From Streptomyces sp. AC1-42W (GTDB lineage: Bacteria > Actinomycetota > Actinomycetes > Streptomycetales > Streptomycetaceae), in assembly GCF_003248355.1 (NCBI RefSeq), contig NZ_QKWY01000001.1, positions 372,001-436,000 of the forward strand: a stretch of 64,000 nt of DNA. The letters are read 5' to 3'. The translations under genes were made by a program, and so were the position numbers. This document shows, in pieces, positions 8,851 to 17,184 of this stretch. Every line of letters begins with the position of its first letter. The stretch's first letter is position 1. Below the pieces are notes generated by a model, which was given only the letters and a program-made list of their open reading frames with translations, was not told the DNA's origin and made no database searches.

Positions 8851-8856
8851 TATCCT
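8851..8856 (+). promoter_or_regulatory. -10 box TATCCT, leaderless start of pyrE
   Basis: TATCCT is followed by 7 nt and then the ATG at 8864, with no ribosome binding site. Confidence 0.5.
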
Positions 8857-8863
8857 CGTAGCC

Positions 8864-9403
8864 ATGACTGACGTACGTGCTGAGCTGCTCCAGCAGATCA
8901 AGGACAAGGCCGTGGTCCACGGCAAGGTGACGCTCTCCTCCGGCCTGGAGGCCGACTGGTACATCGATCTGCGCCGCATCACGCTGGACGGCAAGGCCGC
9001 TCCGATGGTCGGTCAGGTCATGCTCGACGCGACGGCGGAGCTGGACTACGACTGCGTGGGCGGCCTGACGCTCGGCGCCGACCCGGTCGCCCTGTCGATG
9101 CTGTACGCCTCCGCCGCCCGCGGCCAGGAGCTGGACGCCTTCGTCGTCCGCAAGGCGCAGAAGACCCACGGGATGCAGCGCCGGATCGAGGGCACGGACG
9201 TCAAGGGCCGGCGCTGCCTCGTCGTCGAGGACACCTCGACCACCGGCGGTTCGCCGCTGACCGCCGTCGAGGCGGTGCGCGAGGCCGGTGGCGAGGTCGT
9301 CGCCGTGGCCGTGATCGTGGAGCGCGGTGCCGCCCCGGCCATCGCGGAGGCGGGCCTCCCGTACGTCCACGCCTACACCGTCCCGGACCTCGACCTGGGC
9401 TGA
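8864..9403 (+). CDS. pyrE: Orotate phosphoribosyltransferase
   Basis: The enzyme joins orotate and PRPP to give OMP, the fifth step of pyrimidine synthesis. Its 179 residues are normal for the family. It shows the substrate loop SSGLEADWYIDLRRITLDGKAA, and the PRPP-binding motif VVEDTSTTGGSPLTAVEA with the adjacent acidic pair. The Lys-rich catalytic loop is represented by VRKAQKTHGMQRRIEG. The chosen ATG is leaderless (TATCCT 7 nt upstream). An earlier in-frame start at 8831 would add 11 residues overlapping the promoter. A parS-containing palindrome follows 18 bp downstream. Confidence 0.93.
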   Translation: MTDVRAELLQQIKDKAVVHGKVTLSSGLEADWYIDLRRITLDGKAAPMVGQVMLDATAELDYDCVGGLTLGADPVALSMLYASAARGQELDAFVVRKAQKTHGMQRRIEGTDVKGRRCLVVEDTSTTGGSPLTAVEAVREAGGEVVAVAVIVERGAAPAIAEAGLPYVHAYTVPDLDLG

Positions 9404-9420
9404 CCTGCGGTTTTTCCTGG

Positions 9421-9452
9421 AGGCGGCCGGTTTCACGTGAAACCGGCCGCCT
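9421..9452. promoter_or_regulatory. parS-type ParB-binding site inside a perfect 32-bp palindrome
   Basis: The 32 bases form a perfect dyad with no loop. Its centre (9430-9443) reads GTTTCACGTGAAAC, identical to the 14-bp parS consensus bound by ParB in Streptomyces and Bacillus. GC-rich flanks (AGGCGGCC / GGCCGCCT) lengthen the dyad, so in RNA it could also act as the pyrE terminator. It lies in the 199-bp gap between pyrE and fba. Streptomyces parS sites cluster within a few hundred kb of oriC, so this places the window in the origin region. Confidence 0.85.
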
Positions 9453-9602
9453 TTGCCGTACGCCCGCGAGCGGAAACCGCCCCCGCTGGGGGCACCGCCG
9501 GGTGGAGCCGGAAGCAGAGTCTGGGAAGATGGGGGCGACGATGACGTCGCCCCCAGGTCAGGGACCCAGCACGCACACCCGCACATCCCAAGGAGCGGAC
9601 AG

Positions 9603-10625
9603 ATGCCCATCGCAACCCCCGAGGCATACGCCGAGATGCTCGACCGGGCGAAGGCAGGCAAGTTCGCCTACCCGGCCATCAACGTGACGTCGACCCAGAC
9701 CCTGCACGCCGCGCTGCGCGGCTTCGCGGAGGCCGAGAGCGACGGCATCGTGCAGATCTCGACCGGCGGCGCGGAGTTCCTGGGCGGCCAGTACAACAAG
9801 GACATGGTCACGGGCGCCGTCGCCCTCGCCGAGTTCGCGCACATCGTCGCCGCCAAGTACGACATCACCGTCGCGCTGCACACCGACCACTGCCCCAAGG
9901 ACAAGCTGGACGGCTACGTCCGCCCGCTGCTCGACGTCTCCGCCGAGCGCGTCGCCAAGGGTCTGAACCCGCTGTTCCAGTCGCACATGTGGGACGGTTC
10001 GGCCGAGACGCTGGCCGACAACCTGGCCATCGGCCAGGAGCTGCTGGCCAAGGCCGCCGCCGCCAAGATCATCCTTGAGGTCGAGATCACCCCGACCGGT
10101 GGCGAGGAGGACGGCGTCACCCACGAGATCAACGACGAGCTGTACACCACCGTCGACGACGCGCTGCGCACCGCCGAGGCGCTGGGCCTGGGCGAGAAGG
10201 GCCGCTACCTGCTGGCCGCCTCCTTCGGCAACGTCCACGGCGTCTACAAGCCGGGCAACGTCGTCCTGCGTCCGGAGCTCCTCAAGGACCTCCAGGAGGG
10301 TGTCGGCGCCAAGTACGGCAAGACCTCCCCGTTCGACTTCGTCTTCCACGGCGGCTCCGGCTCCACCGCCGAGGAGATCACCACCGCGCTGGAGAACGGC
10401 GTCGTGAAGATGAACCTCGACACCGACACCCAGTACGCCTTCACCCGCCCGATCGTGGACCACGTGTTCCGCAACTACGACGGTGTGCTGAAGGTCGACG
10501 GCGAGGTCGGCAACAAGAAGGTCTACGACCCGCGCAGCTGGGGCAAGTCCGCCGAGGGCGGCATGGCCAAGCGGGTCACGGAGGCGTGCGCCAACCTGCG
10601 CTCCACCGGCACCAAGCTGAAGTAG
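9603..10625 (+). CDS. fba: Class II fructose-bisphosphate aldolase
   Basis: This Zn-dependent glycolytic/gluconeogenic enzyme cleaves fructose 1,6-bisphosphate to DHAP and glyceraldehyde 3-phosphate. At 340 residues it is the long (E. coli FbaA) type. HTDHCPKDKLDG carries the zinc-ligand His and catalytic Asp. EVEITPTGGEEDGV and SFGNVHGVYKPGN carry further metal ligands, and FHGGSGS with MNLDTDTQYAF bind the phosphates. The start follows AAGGAGCGGAC at good spacing. The gene is monocistronic, with a strong hairpin 19 bp after the stop. Confidence 0.95.
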   Translation: MPIATPEAYAEMLDRAKAGKFAYPAINVTSTQTLHAALRGFAEAESDGIVQISTGGAEFLGGQYNKDMVTGAVALAEFAHIVAAKYDITVALHTDHCPKDKLDGYVRPLLDVSAERVAKGLNPLFQSHMWDGSAETLADNLAIGQELLAKAAAAKIILEVEITPTGGEEDGVTHEINDELYTTVDDALRTAEALGLGEKGRYLLAASFGNVHGVYKPGNVVLRPELLKDLQEGVGAKYGKTSPFDFVFHGGSGSTAEEITTALENGVVKMNLDTDTQYAFTRPIVDHVFRNYDGVLKVDGEVGNKKVYDPRSWGKSAEGGMAKRVTEACANLRSTGTKLK

Positions 10626-10643
10626 TTCCGTACGGATGTGTGG

Positions 10644-10679
10644 CGTGGGCCCGGCACCCCGAGGGGTGTCGGGCCCACG
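10644..10679 (+). terminator. Terminator hairpin after fba
   Basis: Arms of 17 bp (10644-10660 and 10663-10679) pair with one mismatch around a very short loop. The hairpin sits 18 bp past the fba stop. Confidence 0.7.
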
Positions 10680-10718
10680 GCATGTCCGGACCCGGTACGC
10701 ATGAACCGAGGGAGAGCT

Positions 10719-11888
10719 GTGAGCACGTCCTACGACTTCGACACCGTCATCGACCGCCGGGGCACCTGGTGCGTGCAGTGGGACGGCGTCGCGGACCGCT
10801 TCGGCGTGGACGGACTGCTGCCGTTCACCATCTCCGACATGGACTTCGCGACCGCCCCCGAGGTGCTGGCCGCCCTCCGGGCCCGGATCGACCACGGCGT
10901 GTTCGGCTACACGGACTGGCGCCTGGGCGACTTCCGGTCGGCCGTCGCGCACTGGTACGCGACCCGGTACGACACCGAGATCGACACCGGACGGCTGGTC
11001 TACGGGCCGTCCGTGCTCAGCCAGCTCTCCCAGCTGCTCCAGATGTGGACGGCCGAGGGGGACGGCGTGGTCCTGCACACCCCCACGTACGACGGCTTCC
11101 GCAAGGCGGTCCACGGGCTCGGGCGGGAACTGCGCGGGGTGCCGCTGGGCGACATGGACGCGCTGGAGCGGGAACTCGCGCGCCCGGACAGCACGGTCCT
11201 CGTGGTGTGTTCCCCGCACAACCCGTCCGGGCGGGTGTGGACGAGGGCGGAGCTGGCCGGCATGGCCGCGCTCGCCGCGCGCCACGGAGTGGCCGTGATC
11301 AGCGACGAGATCCACGCGGACTTCGTGCACGGCGGGCGCCCGCACGTGCCGTGGACCAGGGTCGCAGGCGACGGGCGCTGGGCGGTCGTCACCTCGGCCT
11401 CGAAGTCGTTCAACTTCCCGGCGCTGACCGGCTCGTACGGGCTGATCGGCCGCCCGGATGATCGCGCCGAGTATCTGCGCCGGATGGAGACGGCGGAGGG
11501 CCTCGCCTCGCCCGCGGTGCTCTCGCTGACCGCGCACATCGCCGCGTACCGGGAGGGCGCGCCCTGGCTGGACGCGGCACGCGCGTACGTCGCCGGGAAC
11601 CTCGCCCTGGTCGCCGACCGGCTGAACAGCGCGTTCCCCGCCCTGGAGTGGGAGCCGCCGCAGGCCGGATACCTCGCCTGGATCGATCTGCGGCGCGCGG
11701 GCGTCCGGGACGACGAGGCGCTGCAACGGGTGCTGATCGAGCGGGAACGGGTCGCGGTGATGCCCGGCAGCACCTACGGGGCGGACGGCTTCGTACGGCT
11801 GAACGTGGGGTGCCCGCGCGGCAAGGTGGAGGCGGGGCTCGCCGCGCTGATCCGGGGGGTGGCGGCGGTGGCCGGGCGGGGGGCTTGA
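10719..11888 (+). CDS. MalY/PatB-type aminotransferase (cystathionine beta-lyase-like)
   Basis: This 389-residue fold-type I PLP enzyme starts with YDFDTVIDRRGTWCVQWDG, the MalY/PatB N-terminal signature, and has LPFTISDMDFATAPEV. PLP contacts are CSPHNPSGRVW, SDEIHADFV and the Schiff-base lysine in TSASKSFNFPALTGSYG. It probably releases homocysteine or other thiols from C-S substrates by beta-elimination. MalY homologues can also act as regulators. The GTG start follows GAGGGAGAG, which places it well. The next gene begins 30 bp after its stop. Confidence 0.85.
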   Translation: MSTSYDFDTVIDRRGTWCVQWDGVADRFGVDGLLPFTISDMDFATAPEVLAALRARIDHGVFGYTDWRLGDFRSAVAHWYATRYDTEIDTGRLVYGPSVLSQLSQLLQMWTAEGDGVVLHTPTYDGFRKAVHGLGRELRGVPLGDMDALERELARPDSTVLVVCSPHNPSGRVWTRAELAGMAALAARHGVAVISDEIHADFVHGGRPHVPWTRVAGDGRWAVVTSASKSFNFPALTGSYGLIGRPDDRAEYLRRMETAEGLASPAVLSLTAHIAAYREGAPWLDAARAYVAGNLALVADRLNSAFPALEWEPPQAGYLAWIDLRRAGVRDDEALQRVLIERERVAVMPGSTYGADGFVRLNVGCPRGKVEAGLAALIRGVAAVAGRGA

Positions 11889-11918
11889 TGGGGCGGCCGG
11901 GACAGGCACACTGGGAGC

Positions 11919-12332
11919 ATGTCGATCCACGAGAACCTGCTCGGGGGCCCGCCCCCGACCCACCTGCCCGACGACCCGGAGCCGCGTGAGCTGCTCGCCG
12001 CCGGTACCGCGCCCGCCGATGTCGCCGCGAAGTACCCGACCTCCTCGCTGGCCTGGGCGCAGCTCGCCGACGAGGCGTTCGAGGGCGGCCGGGTCATCGA
12101 GTCGTACGCCTACGCCAGGACCGGCTACCACCGCGGCCTCGACGCGCTGCGCCGGTCCGGCTGGAAGGGCCACGGCCCCGTGCCGTTCGAGCACGAGCCC
12201 AACCGCGGCTTCCTGCGCGCCCTGCACGCCCTCGCGCGCGCCGCGCAGGCCATCGGTGAGCAGGAGGAGTACGAGCGCTGCTCGACGTTCCTGCGCGACT
12301 CCTCGCCGACGGCCGCCGAAACCCTCGGCTAG
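11919..12332 (+). CDS. DUF3151 family protein
   Basis: This 137-residue soluble actinobacterial protein has no known function. The TPR-like helical segments (WAQLADEAFEGGRVIESYAYARTGYHRGLDALRRSGW) and the run PFEHEPNRGFLRALHALARAAQAIGEQEEYERC are characteristic. It contains no catalytic motif. The ATG is preceded by GGGAG and lies 30 bp after the MalY-type gene, so the two may be co-transcribed. Confidence 0.7.
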   Translation: MSIHENLLGGPPPTHLPDDPEPRELLAAGTAPADVAAKYPTSSLAWAQLADEAFEGGRVIESYAYARTGYHRGLDALRRSGWKGHGPVPFEHEPNRGFLRALHALARAAQAIGEQEEYERCSTFLRDSSPTAAETLG

Positions 12333-12399
12333 TCGGCCAGGCATCCGCTCGGATCAGGCCGATCCCGTACCACCGGCCTGGTACCACCGACCCCGTACC

Positions 12400-12439
12400 G
12401 CAGGCCCCGCACCGCCGCAACCGCGGCTGCGGGGCCTGC
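12400..12439 (+). terminator. Terminator hairpin upstream of kynA
   Basis: Arms of 11 bp (12400-12410 and 12429-12439) pair perfectly around an 18-nt loop. The hairpin separates the DUF3151 gene from the kynurenine genes. Confidence 0.65.
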
Positions 12440-12459
12440 GTGCATACGGGGGCGGAGTC

Positions 12460-12465
12460 TAGGAT
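12460..12465 (+). promoter_or_regulatory. Possible -10 box TAGGAT of the kyn operon
   Basis: TAGGAT is the only good -10 match between the upstream terminator and kynA. It predicts a leader of about 70 nt ending in the GAGGAG ribosome binding site. Confidence 0.35.
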
Positions 12466-12543
12466 GCGAACAGGGGACCGGGGCTCCACTTCCGCAGGGA
12501 AGGGGCGGACCGCTACCCGGAAGCTCGTGTCGAGGAGACAGCG

Positions 12544-13392
12544 ATGTCGACGATTCACCCCGACCCCGAAGCCACCGGTGCGGCGACCCCGCACCTCGAC
12601 TTCGAGGGCAAGACTCCGTACGAGGACTACGTCCAGGCGGATGTCCTGACCCACCTCCAGCACCTCCGCTCGGACGACCCCGGCGAGATGGTCTTCCTGG
12701 TCACCACCCAGGTCATGGAGCTGTGGTTCACCGTCATCGTCCATGAGTGGGAGACCGCCGCGCACGCGATGCGCGAGGACCGGCTGGATGTCGCGCAGGA
12801 CGCGCTGAAGCGGTCCCTGCGCGAGCTGGAGGCCCTGAACGCCTCCTGGACGCCGCTCGCCCAGCTCACCCCCGCCCAGTTCAACTCCTACCGGTCCTCG
12901 CTCGGCGAGGGTTCCGGTTTCCAGTCGGCGATGTACCGGCGGATGGAGTTCCTGCTCGGCGACAAGTCCGCGTCCATGCTGGTGCCGCACCGGGGCGCGC
13001 CGCGCGTCCACGCGGAGCTGGAGAAGGCGCTCGCGGAACCGGGTCTGTACGACGAGGCCCTGGCACTGCTCGCCCGGCGCGGACACCCGATCCCGGAGGC
13101 CGTGCTCGGCCGGGACCTGACCCGGAAGTACGAGCCGTCGCCCGAGGTCGAGGCCGTGTGGGCGGAGATCTACGCCAACCCGGACCAGAACGACGAGCTG
13201 GTCCGCCTCGGCGAGGTGCTCACCGATGTGGGCGAGCTGGTGTGGCGATGGCGCAACGACCACCTCCTCGCGACCCGGCGGGCCATGGGCTCCAAGACCG
13301 GCACCGGCGGCTCGGCGGGCGTGGCCTGGCTGGAGAAGCGGGCCACGAAGAACGTGTTCCCCGAGCTGTGGACGGCCCGCAGCCATGTCTGA
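12544..13392 (+). CDS. kynA: Tryptophan 2,3-dioxygenase
   Basis: This haem enzyme opens the indole ring of tryptophan to N-formylkynurenine, the first step of the kynurenine pathway. Its 282 residues contain PYEDYVQADVLTHLQ, EMVFLVTTQVMELWF (substrate-pocket residues), QLTPAQFNSYRSSLGEGSGFQSAMYR, and the C-terminal block WRWRNDHLLATRRAMGSKTGTGGS with the proximal-haem region. GAGGAG precedes the ATG. Its last 8 bases overlap the start of kynU, implying translational coupling. Confidence 0.93.
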   Translation: MSTIHPDPEATGAATPHLDFEGKTPYEDYVQADVLTHLQHLRSDDPGEMVFLVTTQVMELWFTVIVHEWETAAHAMREDRLDVAQDALKRSLRELEALNASWTPLAQLTPAQFNSYRSSLGEGSGFQSAMYRRMEFLLGDKSASMLVPHRGAPRVHAELEKALAEPGLYDEALALLARRGHPIPEAVLGRDLTRKYEPSPEVEAVWAEIYANPDQNDELVRLGEVLTDVGELVWRWRNDHLLATRRAMGSKTGTGGSAGVAWLEKRATKNVFPELWTARSHV

Positions 13393-14581
13393 CCTGCGAG
13401 AGCGCGCCCAGGCGCTCGACACCGAGGACGCGCTGGCACCCCTGCGCGAACGCTTCACCCTCGACGACACCGTCTACCTGGACGGCAACTCGCTCGGCGC
13501 GCTGCCGCGCCATGTACCCGCCCGGATGCAGGAGGTCCTCACCCGCGAGTGGGGCGAGCTGCGCATCCGGTCCTGGGACGAGAGCGGCTGGTGGACGGCG
13601 CCGGAGCGCATCGGCGACCGCATCGCCCCGATCGTTGGGGCCGCGGCCGGCCGGATCGTCGTCGGGGACTCCACCAGCGTGAACGTCTTCAAGGCCCTCG
13701 TCGCCGCGACCCGGCTGGCGCCGGAGGACCGCGACGAGATCCTGGTGGACGCGAGCACGTTCCCCACGGACGGCTACATCGCCGCTTCGGCGGCCCGGAT
13801 GACCGGCCACCGCGTCGTCCCGGTGGCCCCCGCCGATGTGCCGGACACGGTCGGCCCCCGGACCGCCGCCGTGCTGCTCAACCACGTCGACTACCGCTCG
13901 GGCCGGCTGCACGACCTGCCGGGGCTGACCGCGGCGGTGCGGGGCGCTGGCGCGCTCGCCGTCTGGGACCTGTGCCACAGCGCGGGCGCGCTCCCCGTGG
14001 GCCTGGACGAGCACGGCGTGGACCTGGCGGTGGGCTGCACGTACAAGTACCTCAACGGCGGCCCCGGCTCGCCCGCCTACCTGTACGTCGCCGAGCGCCA
14101 CCAGGCGGCGTTCGACTCCCCGCTGCCGGGGTGGACGTCGCACGCCGACCCGTTCGCGATGACACCCGGCTACACCCCGGCGGAGGGCGCGGTCAGGGGC
14201 CGGGTCGGCACGCCGGACATCCTGTCCATGCTGGCCCTGGAGGCGTCGCTCGACGTGTGGGACGGGGTCGCGATCGACGCCGTCCGGGCCAAGTCCCTGG
14301 CGCTGACGGACTTCTTCCTGGAGTGCGTCGAGGCGTACGCCCCCGGGGGCCGGGTCACCTCGGTCACCCCGGCCGCCCACGCGGAACGGGGCAGCCAGGT
14401 CGCGCTGCGGTGCGAGGACGCGGAACCGGTGATGGCCGCCCTGATCGCGCGCGGCGTGGTCGGGGACCTGCGCCGGCCCGATGTGCTGCGGTTCGGCTTC
14501 ACACCGCTGTACGTGGGGTTCGCGGACGCGGAACGCGCGGCGCGGGTGCTCGCGGACGTCCTGGGCGCTTCGGCGGCGTAG
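13385..14581 (+). CDS. kynU: Kynureninase
   Basis: This PLP enzyme cleaves kynurenine to anthranilate and alanine. Over 398 residues it shows YLDGNSLGALPR, WGELRIRSWDESGWW, GDSTSVNVFKAL and HVDYRSGRLHDLPGLT. The region WDLCHSAGALPVGL leads into the PLP lysine in VGCTYKYLNGGPGSPAY. The ATG lies inside the last codons of kynA. The pair makes the upper kynurenine route, with anthranilate as the expected product. No 3-hydroxylase or quinolinate gene is in the window, so de novo NAD is not implied. Confidence 0.93.
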   Translation: MSDLRERAQALDTEDALAPLRERFTLDDTVYLDGNSLGALPRHVPARMQEVLTREWGELRIRSWDESGWWTAPERIGDRIAPIVGAAAGRIVVGDSTSVNVFKALVAATRLAPEDRDEILVDASTFPTDGYIAASAARMTGHRVVPVAPADVPDTVGPRTAAVLLNHVDYRSGRLHDLPGLTAAVRGAGALAVWDLCHSAGALPVGLDEHGVDLAVGCTYKYLNGGPGSPAYLYVAERHQAAFDSPLPGWTSHADPFAMTPGYTPAEGAVRGRVGTPDILSMLALEASLDVWDGVAIDAVRAKSLALTDFFLECVEAYAPGGRVTSVTPAAHAERGSQVALRCEDAEPVMAALIARGVVGDLRRPDVLRFGFTPLYVGFADAERAARVLADVLGASAA

Positions 14582-14592
14582 GCTTCCGCATC

Positions 14593-14626
14593 CGTCCGGT
14601 GACCGGCTCGCCCCGGTCACCGGACG
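14593..14626 (+). terminator. Terminator hairpin after kynU
   Basis: Arms of 14 bp (14593-14606 and 14613-14626) are perfect complements around CTCGCC, 12 bp after the kynU stop. Confidence 0.75.
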
Positions 14627-14762
14627 GCGTCGTGGGGCCTCCGGCGCGGGCGTCGCCGGACGCCGATTCCCGGTGCGCGGGGCCGCCCGCCGTACTGGTA
14701 CCGTCCCCGCAGGTCAGGCCAGTTGGGCCGGAGGAACCCGGGCACAGGGAGAGTGGAGCGGG

Positions 14763-15638
14763 ATGTCGGATTCTGCCGCGCGCGAGCGGGACGCCGCCGA
14801 GACCGAGTCGGCCTTCTCCCATCCGGCCGTCGCCCCCGACGCGTCCGCCGCCTACGGCAGCCACCCGGACCAGGTGATCGACTTCTACGGCCCGCGCGGG
14901 GGCCGCACCGGCGCGCCCGTCGTGGTGGTGCTGCACGGCGGCGCGTGGCGGGCCCCGTACGACCGGGCGCATGTGTCGCCGTTCGCGGACTTCCTGGCCC
15001 GGCGCGGGTTCGCCGTGGCCTGTGTCGAGTACCGGCGCGGCAGCGAGCTTCCGCAGCAGCGGGGGACCGGTCCGGTCGCGGGCCGCTGGCCGGAGACCTT
15101 CGACGACGTGGCCGCCGCGATGGACGCGCTGCCGGCGCTGCTGGCACGGGAGCTGCCCGCGGCGGACCCCCGCCGCATCGTCGTCACCGGGCACTCCGCG
15201 GGCGGGCAGCTGGCGCTGTGGGCGGCCGCCCGGCACGTACTGCCGGAGGGGTCGCCGTGGCGGCTGCCGAGGCCGCCCGCGCTGCGCGGGGTCGTGGCGC
15301 TCGCGCCGATCGCCGATTTCACGACGGCGGTCGCGCTCGACGTGTGCTCGGGGGCGATCGGGCAGTTCCTCGGCGCCGAGTCGGACTTCGCCGAGCGGAG
15401 CGCGTACGCCGACCCGGCCCGGCTGCTGCCCACCGGCATCGCGACCGTCGTCGTCCAGGGCACCACGGACCTGACGGTGCCGGCGGCCGTCTCCGAGGCG
15501 TTCGTGGACGCGGCGGCGAAGGAGGGCGAGACGGTGGGGCTGACGCTGCTGCCGGACGTCGGCCACTTCCCGCTCATCGATCCGGCCGCCGACGCGTGCG
15601 CGGTGGTCGCGGAGGAGATCGCCCAGCTCGCCTGGTAG
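14763..15638 (+). CDS. Alpha/beta hydrolase, candidate kynurenine formamidase
   Basis: This 291-residue alpha/beta hydrolase has the oxyanion motif HGGAW, as in the BNA7/AFMID arylformamidases. The nucleophile elbow is GHSAGG, the acid is in GTTDLTVP, and the catalytic His is in VGHFPLIDP. N-formylkynurenine must be deformylated between KynA and KynU, and no other formamidase gene is seen here. This gene directly follows kynU, so that function is the best inference. A general carboxylesterase is the alternative. A terminator separates it from kynU, so it probably has its own promoter. Confidence 0.7.
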   Translation: MSDSAARERDAAETESAFSHPAVAPDASAAYGSHPDQVIDFYGPRGGRTGAPVVVVLHGGAWRAPYDRAHVSPFADFLARRGFAVACVEYRRGSELPQQRGTGPVAGRWPETFDDVAAAMDALPALLARELPAADPRRIVVTGHSAGGQLALWAAARHVLPEGSPWRLPRPPALRGVVALAPIADFTTAVALDVCSGAIGQFLGAESDFAERSAYADPARLLPTGIATVVVQGTTDLTVPAAVSEAFVDAAAKEGETVGLTLLPDVGHFPLIDPAADACAVVAEEIAQLAW

Positions 15639-15779
15639 CGGGGGACCGGGGCGGCGGCCGGGTGGGTGGCCGGGGCCGGCTGGTTCGCCGGGCGGTGCCC
15701 GCCGTCGGCCGCGTGTAGTACTTGCGACGGATGCCCGGATATCCGTATCGGTGCGGACGACCGGGCCGGACGCCCCGCC

Positions 15780-15785
15780 TACCGT
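15780..15785 (+). promoter_or_regulatory. -10 box TACCGT, leaderless start of the histidine kinase
   Basis: TACCGT is followed by 7 nt and then the GTG at 15793. There is no ribosome binding site for this or the earlier GTG at 15751. Confidence 0.4.
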
Positions 15786-15792
15786 GGAACGC

Positions 15793-17184
15793 GTGACCGA
15801 GACCAAGACCAGAAGCCCGGAACTCCAGCACGCCGCAGGGGCCATCGAGGGCCTGCGGCAGGACCTCTTCCGGGACGCCTTCGGCTACCGGCCGATGGGA
15901 CCGATGCGCACGGACGGGCCGCTGACCCGGCGGCTGCCGGAGGCCCTTGCCGCGCGGGTGGCGTGGGCCCCGCACGCGGCGGTCCTGGGCGCGGCGCTGA
16001 TCACGTTCATGGCGGGATTCACCAGCGCGGGGAACGGCGGCGTGCTGATGGCCGGGCTGCTCCCCGCCATCTGTGTGGCGATGACGCTGATCAGGCCGGT
16101 CGGGGCGTTCTGGATATCGATGGCGCTGGTGCCGGTGGGCGCTGTCGTGGGCGGCGACCAGCCGTGGGGGCCGAGCGGCTTCTTCTCCCATCTGGTGGTG
16201 CTGTTCGTGGTCGCGGCCAGGACCCGTCCGCGTACCGCCGCCTGGATGTGGACGCTCACGCTGCTGCTGGGACTCGTCGTCGAGAGCGCCCTTTCCCGCG
16301 GGACCGGCGGACCGAACACCGCGGGCATGGCGGTGGCCTCGGCGTTCGCCCTGCTTCTCGTGAGCCTGGTCCAGGTCCGGCGGGAGGCGCAGCGCGAGGT
16401 CACCGTGCAGCGCACCGTGACCGCCGTCGAGCGCGACCGGCGCACCCTGCTGGAGGAGCGCACCACGATCGCCCGCGAACTCCACGACGTGGTCGCCCAC
16501 CACATGTCCGTCGTCGCCATCCAGGCCGAGGCCGCCCCGTACCGGGTGGAGAACCCGCCGCCGGAGCTGGAGCAGGCATTCGTCACGATCCGGGAGAACG
16601 CCGTGGCCGCGCTCACCGAACTGCGCCGGGTGCTCGGCGTCGTCCGGGCCGACGACTACGAGGCCCCGGACGCCCCGCAGCCCACCCTCGCCGACCTCGA
16701 CCGGCTGCTCGCCAACGTGGGCGAGGCGGGTCTGGCGACCGAGAAGGCGGTGACCGGAGCGGTCCGCGAACTGCCGCAGGGCGTCGAGCTGTCGGCCTAC
16801 CGGATCATCCAGGAGGCACTCAGCAACAGCCTGCGCCACGCGCCGGGCGCCACCGCACGGGTGGAGATCGGCTACGTTCTCGGCGGCCTCGGGCTGCGCG
16901 TCGTCAACGGGCCGCCGACCGGTCCGGTGAAGCCGTCACCGGGCGCCGGCCACGGGATCACCGGGATGCGGGAACGGGTCACCATGCTGAACGGCGAGAT
17001 GACCGCCGAGGCCACCCCGGAGGGCGGCTACGAGGTCACCGCCTTCATCCCGGCCCAGCCGGCCGACACAGGGACATCGACCGGGGCCGGTACGCCGACT
17101 GGGACGGGGCCATCGACCGGGACGGGGACGCCTACCGGGCCGGCCGGTGCTCTCGGGGAGCGGGCTTGGGGGGAGCGGGCATGA
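15793..17184 (+). CDS. Two-component sensor histidine kinase (NarL-type partner, HisKA_3)
   Basis: This 463-residue membrane kinase has about five helices within residues ~50-190, without a large extracellular sensor. A coiled linker leads to the HisKA_3 phosphoacceptor ARELHDVVAHH (His near residue 231). The ATPase has an N box (QEALSNSLRHAPGA) and G box (GHGITGMRERV). The tail (17066-17150) is a Gly/Thr-rich tandem repeat (TGTSTGAGTPTGTG). GTG at 15793 is preferred because of a TACCGT box; GTG at 15751 would add 14 residues. The stop overlaps the regulator start (ATGA). Confidence 0.87.
   Translation: MTETKTRSPELQHAAGAIEGLRQDLFRDAFGYRPMGPMRTDGPLTRRLPEALAARVAWAPHAAVLGAALITFMAGFTSAGNGGVLMAGLLPAICVAMTLIRPVGAFWISMALVPVGAVVGGDQPWGPSGFFSHLVVLFVVAARTRPRTAAWMWTLTLLLGLVVESALSRGTGGPNTAGMAVASAFALLLVSLVQVRREAQREVTVQRTVTAVERDRRTLLEERTTIARELHDVVAHHMSVVAIQAEAAPYRVENPPPELEQAFVTIRENAVAALTELRRVLGVVRADDYEAPDAPQPTLADLDRLLANVGEAGLATEKAVTGAVRELPQGVELSAYRIIQEALSNSLRHAPGATARVEIGYVLGGLGLRVVNGPPTGPVKPSPGAGHGITGMRERVTMLNGEMTAEATPEGGYEVTAFIPAQPADTGTSTGAGTPTGTGPSTGTGTPTGPAGALGERAWGERA

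Noticed and set aside
5624..9661. Very long open frame on the minus strand
   Set aside because: It is antisense to several well-supported genes. Such shadow frames are common in high-GC DNA, and its composition (Arg/Gly/Pro/His-rich) is not protein-like.
12361..12400. Short GTACCAC repeats before the kynA terminator
   Set aside because: Only two or three imperfect units in GC-rich spacer DNA, with no symmetry suggesting an operator.
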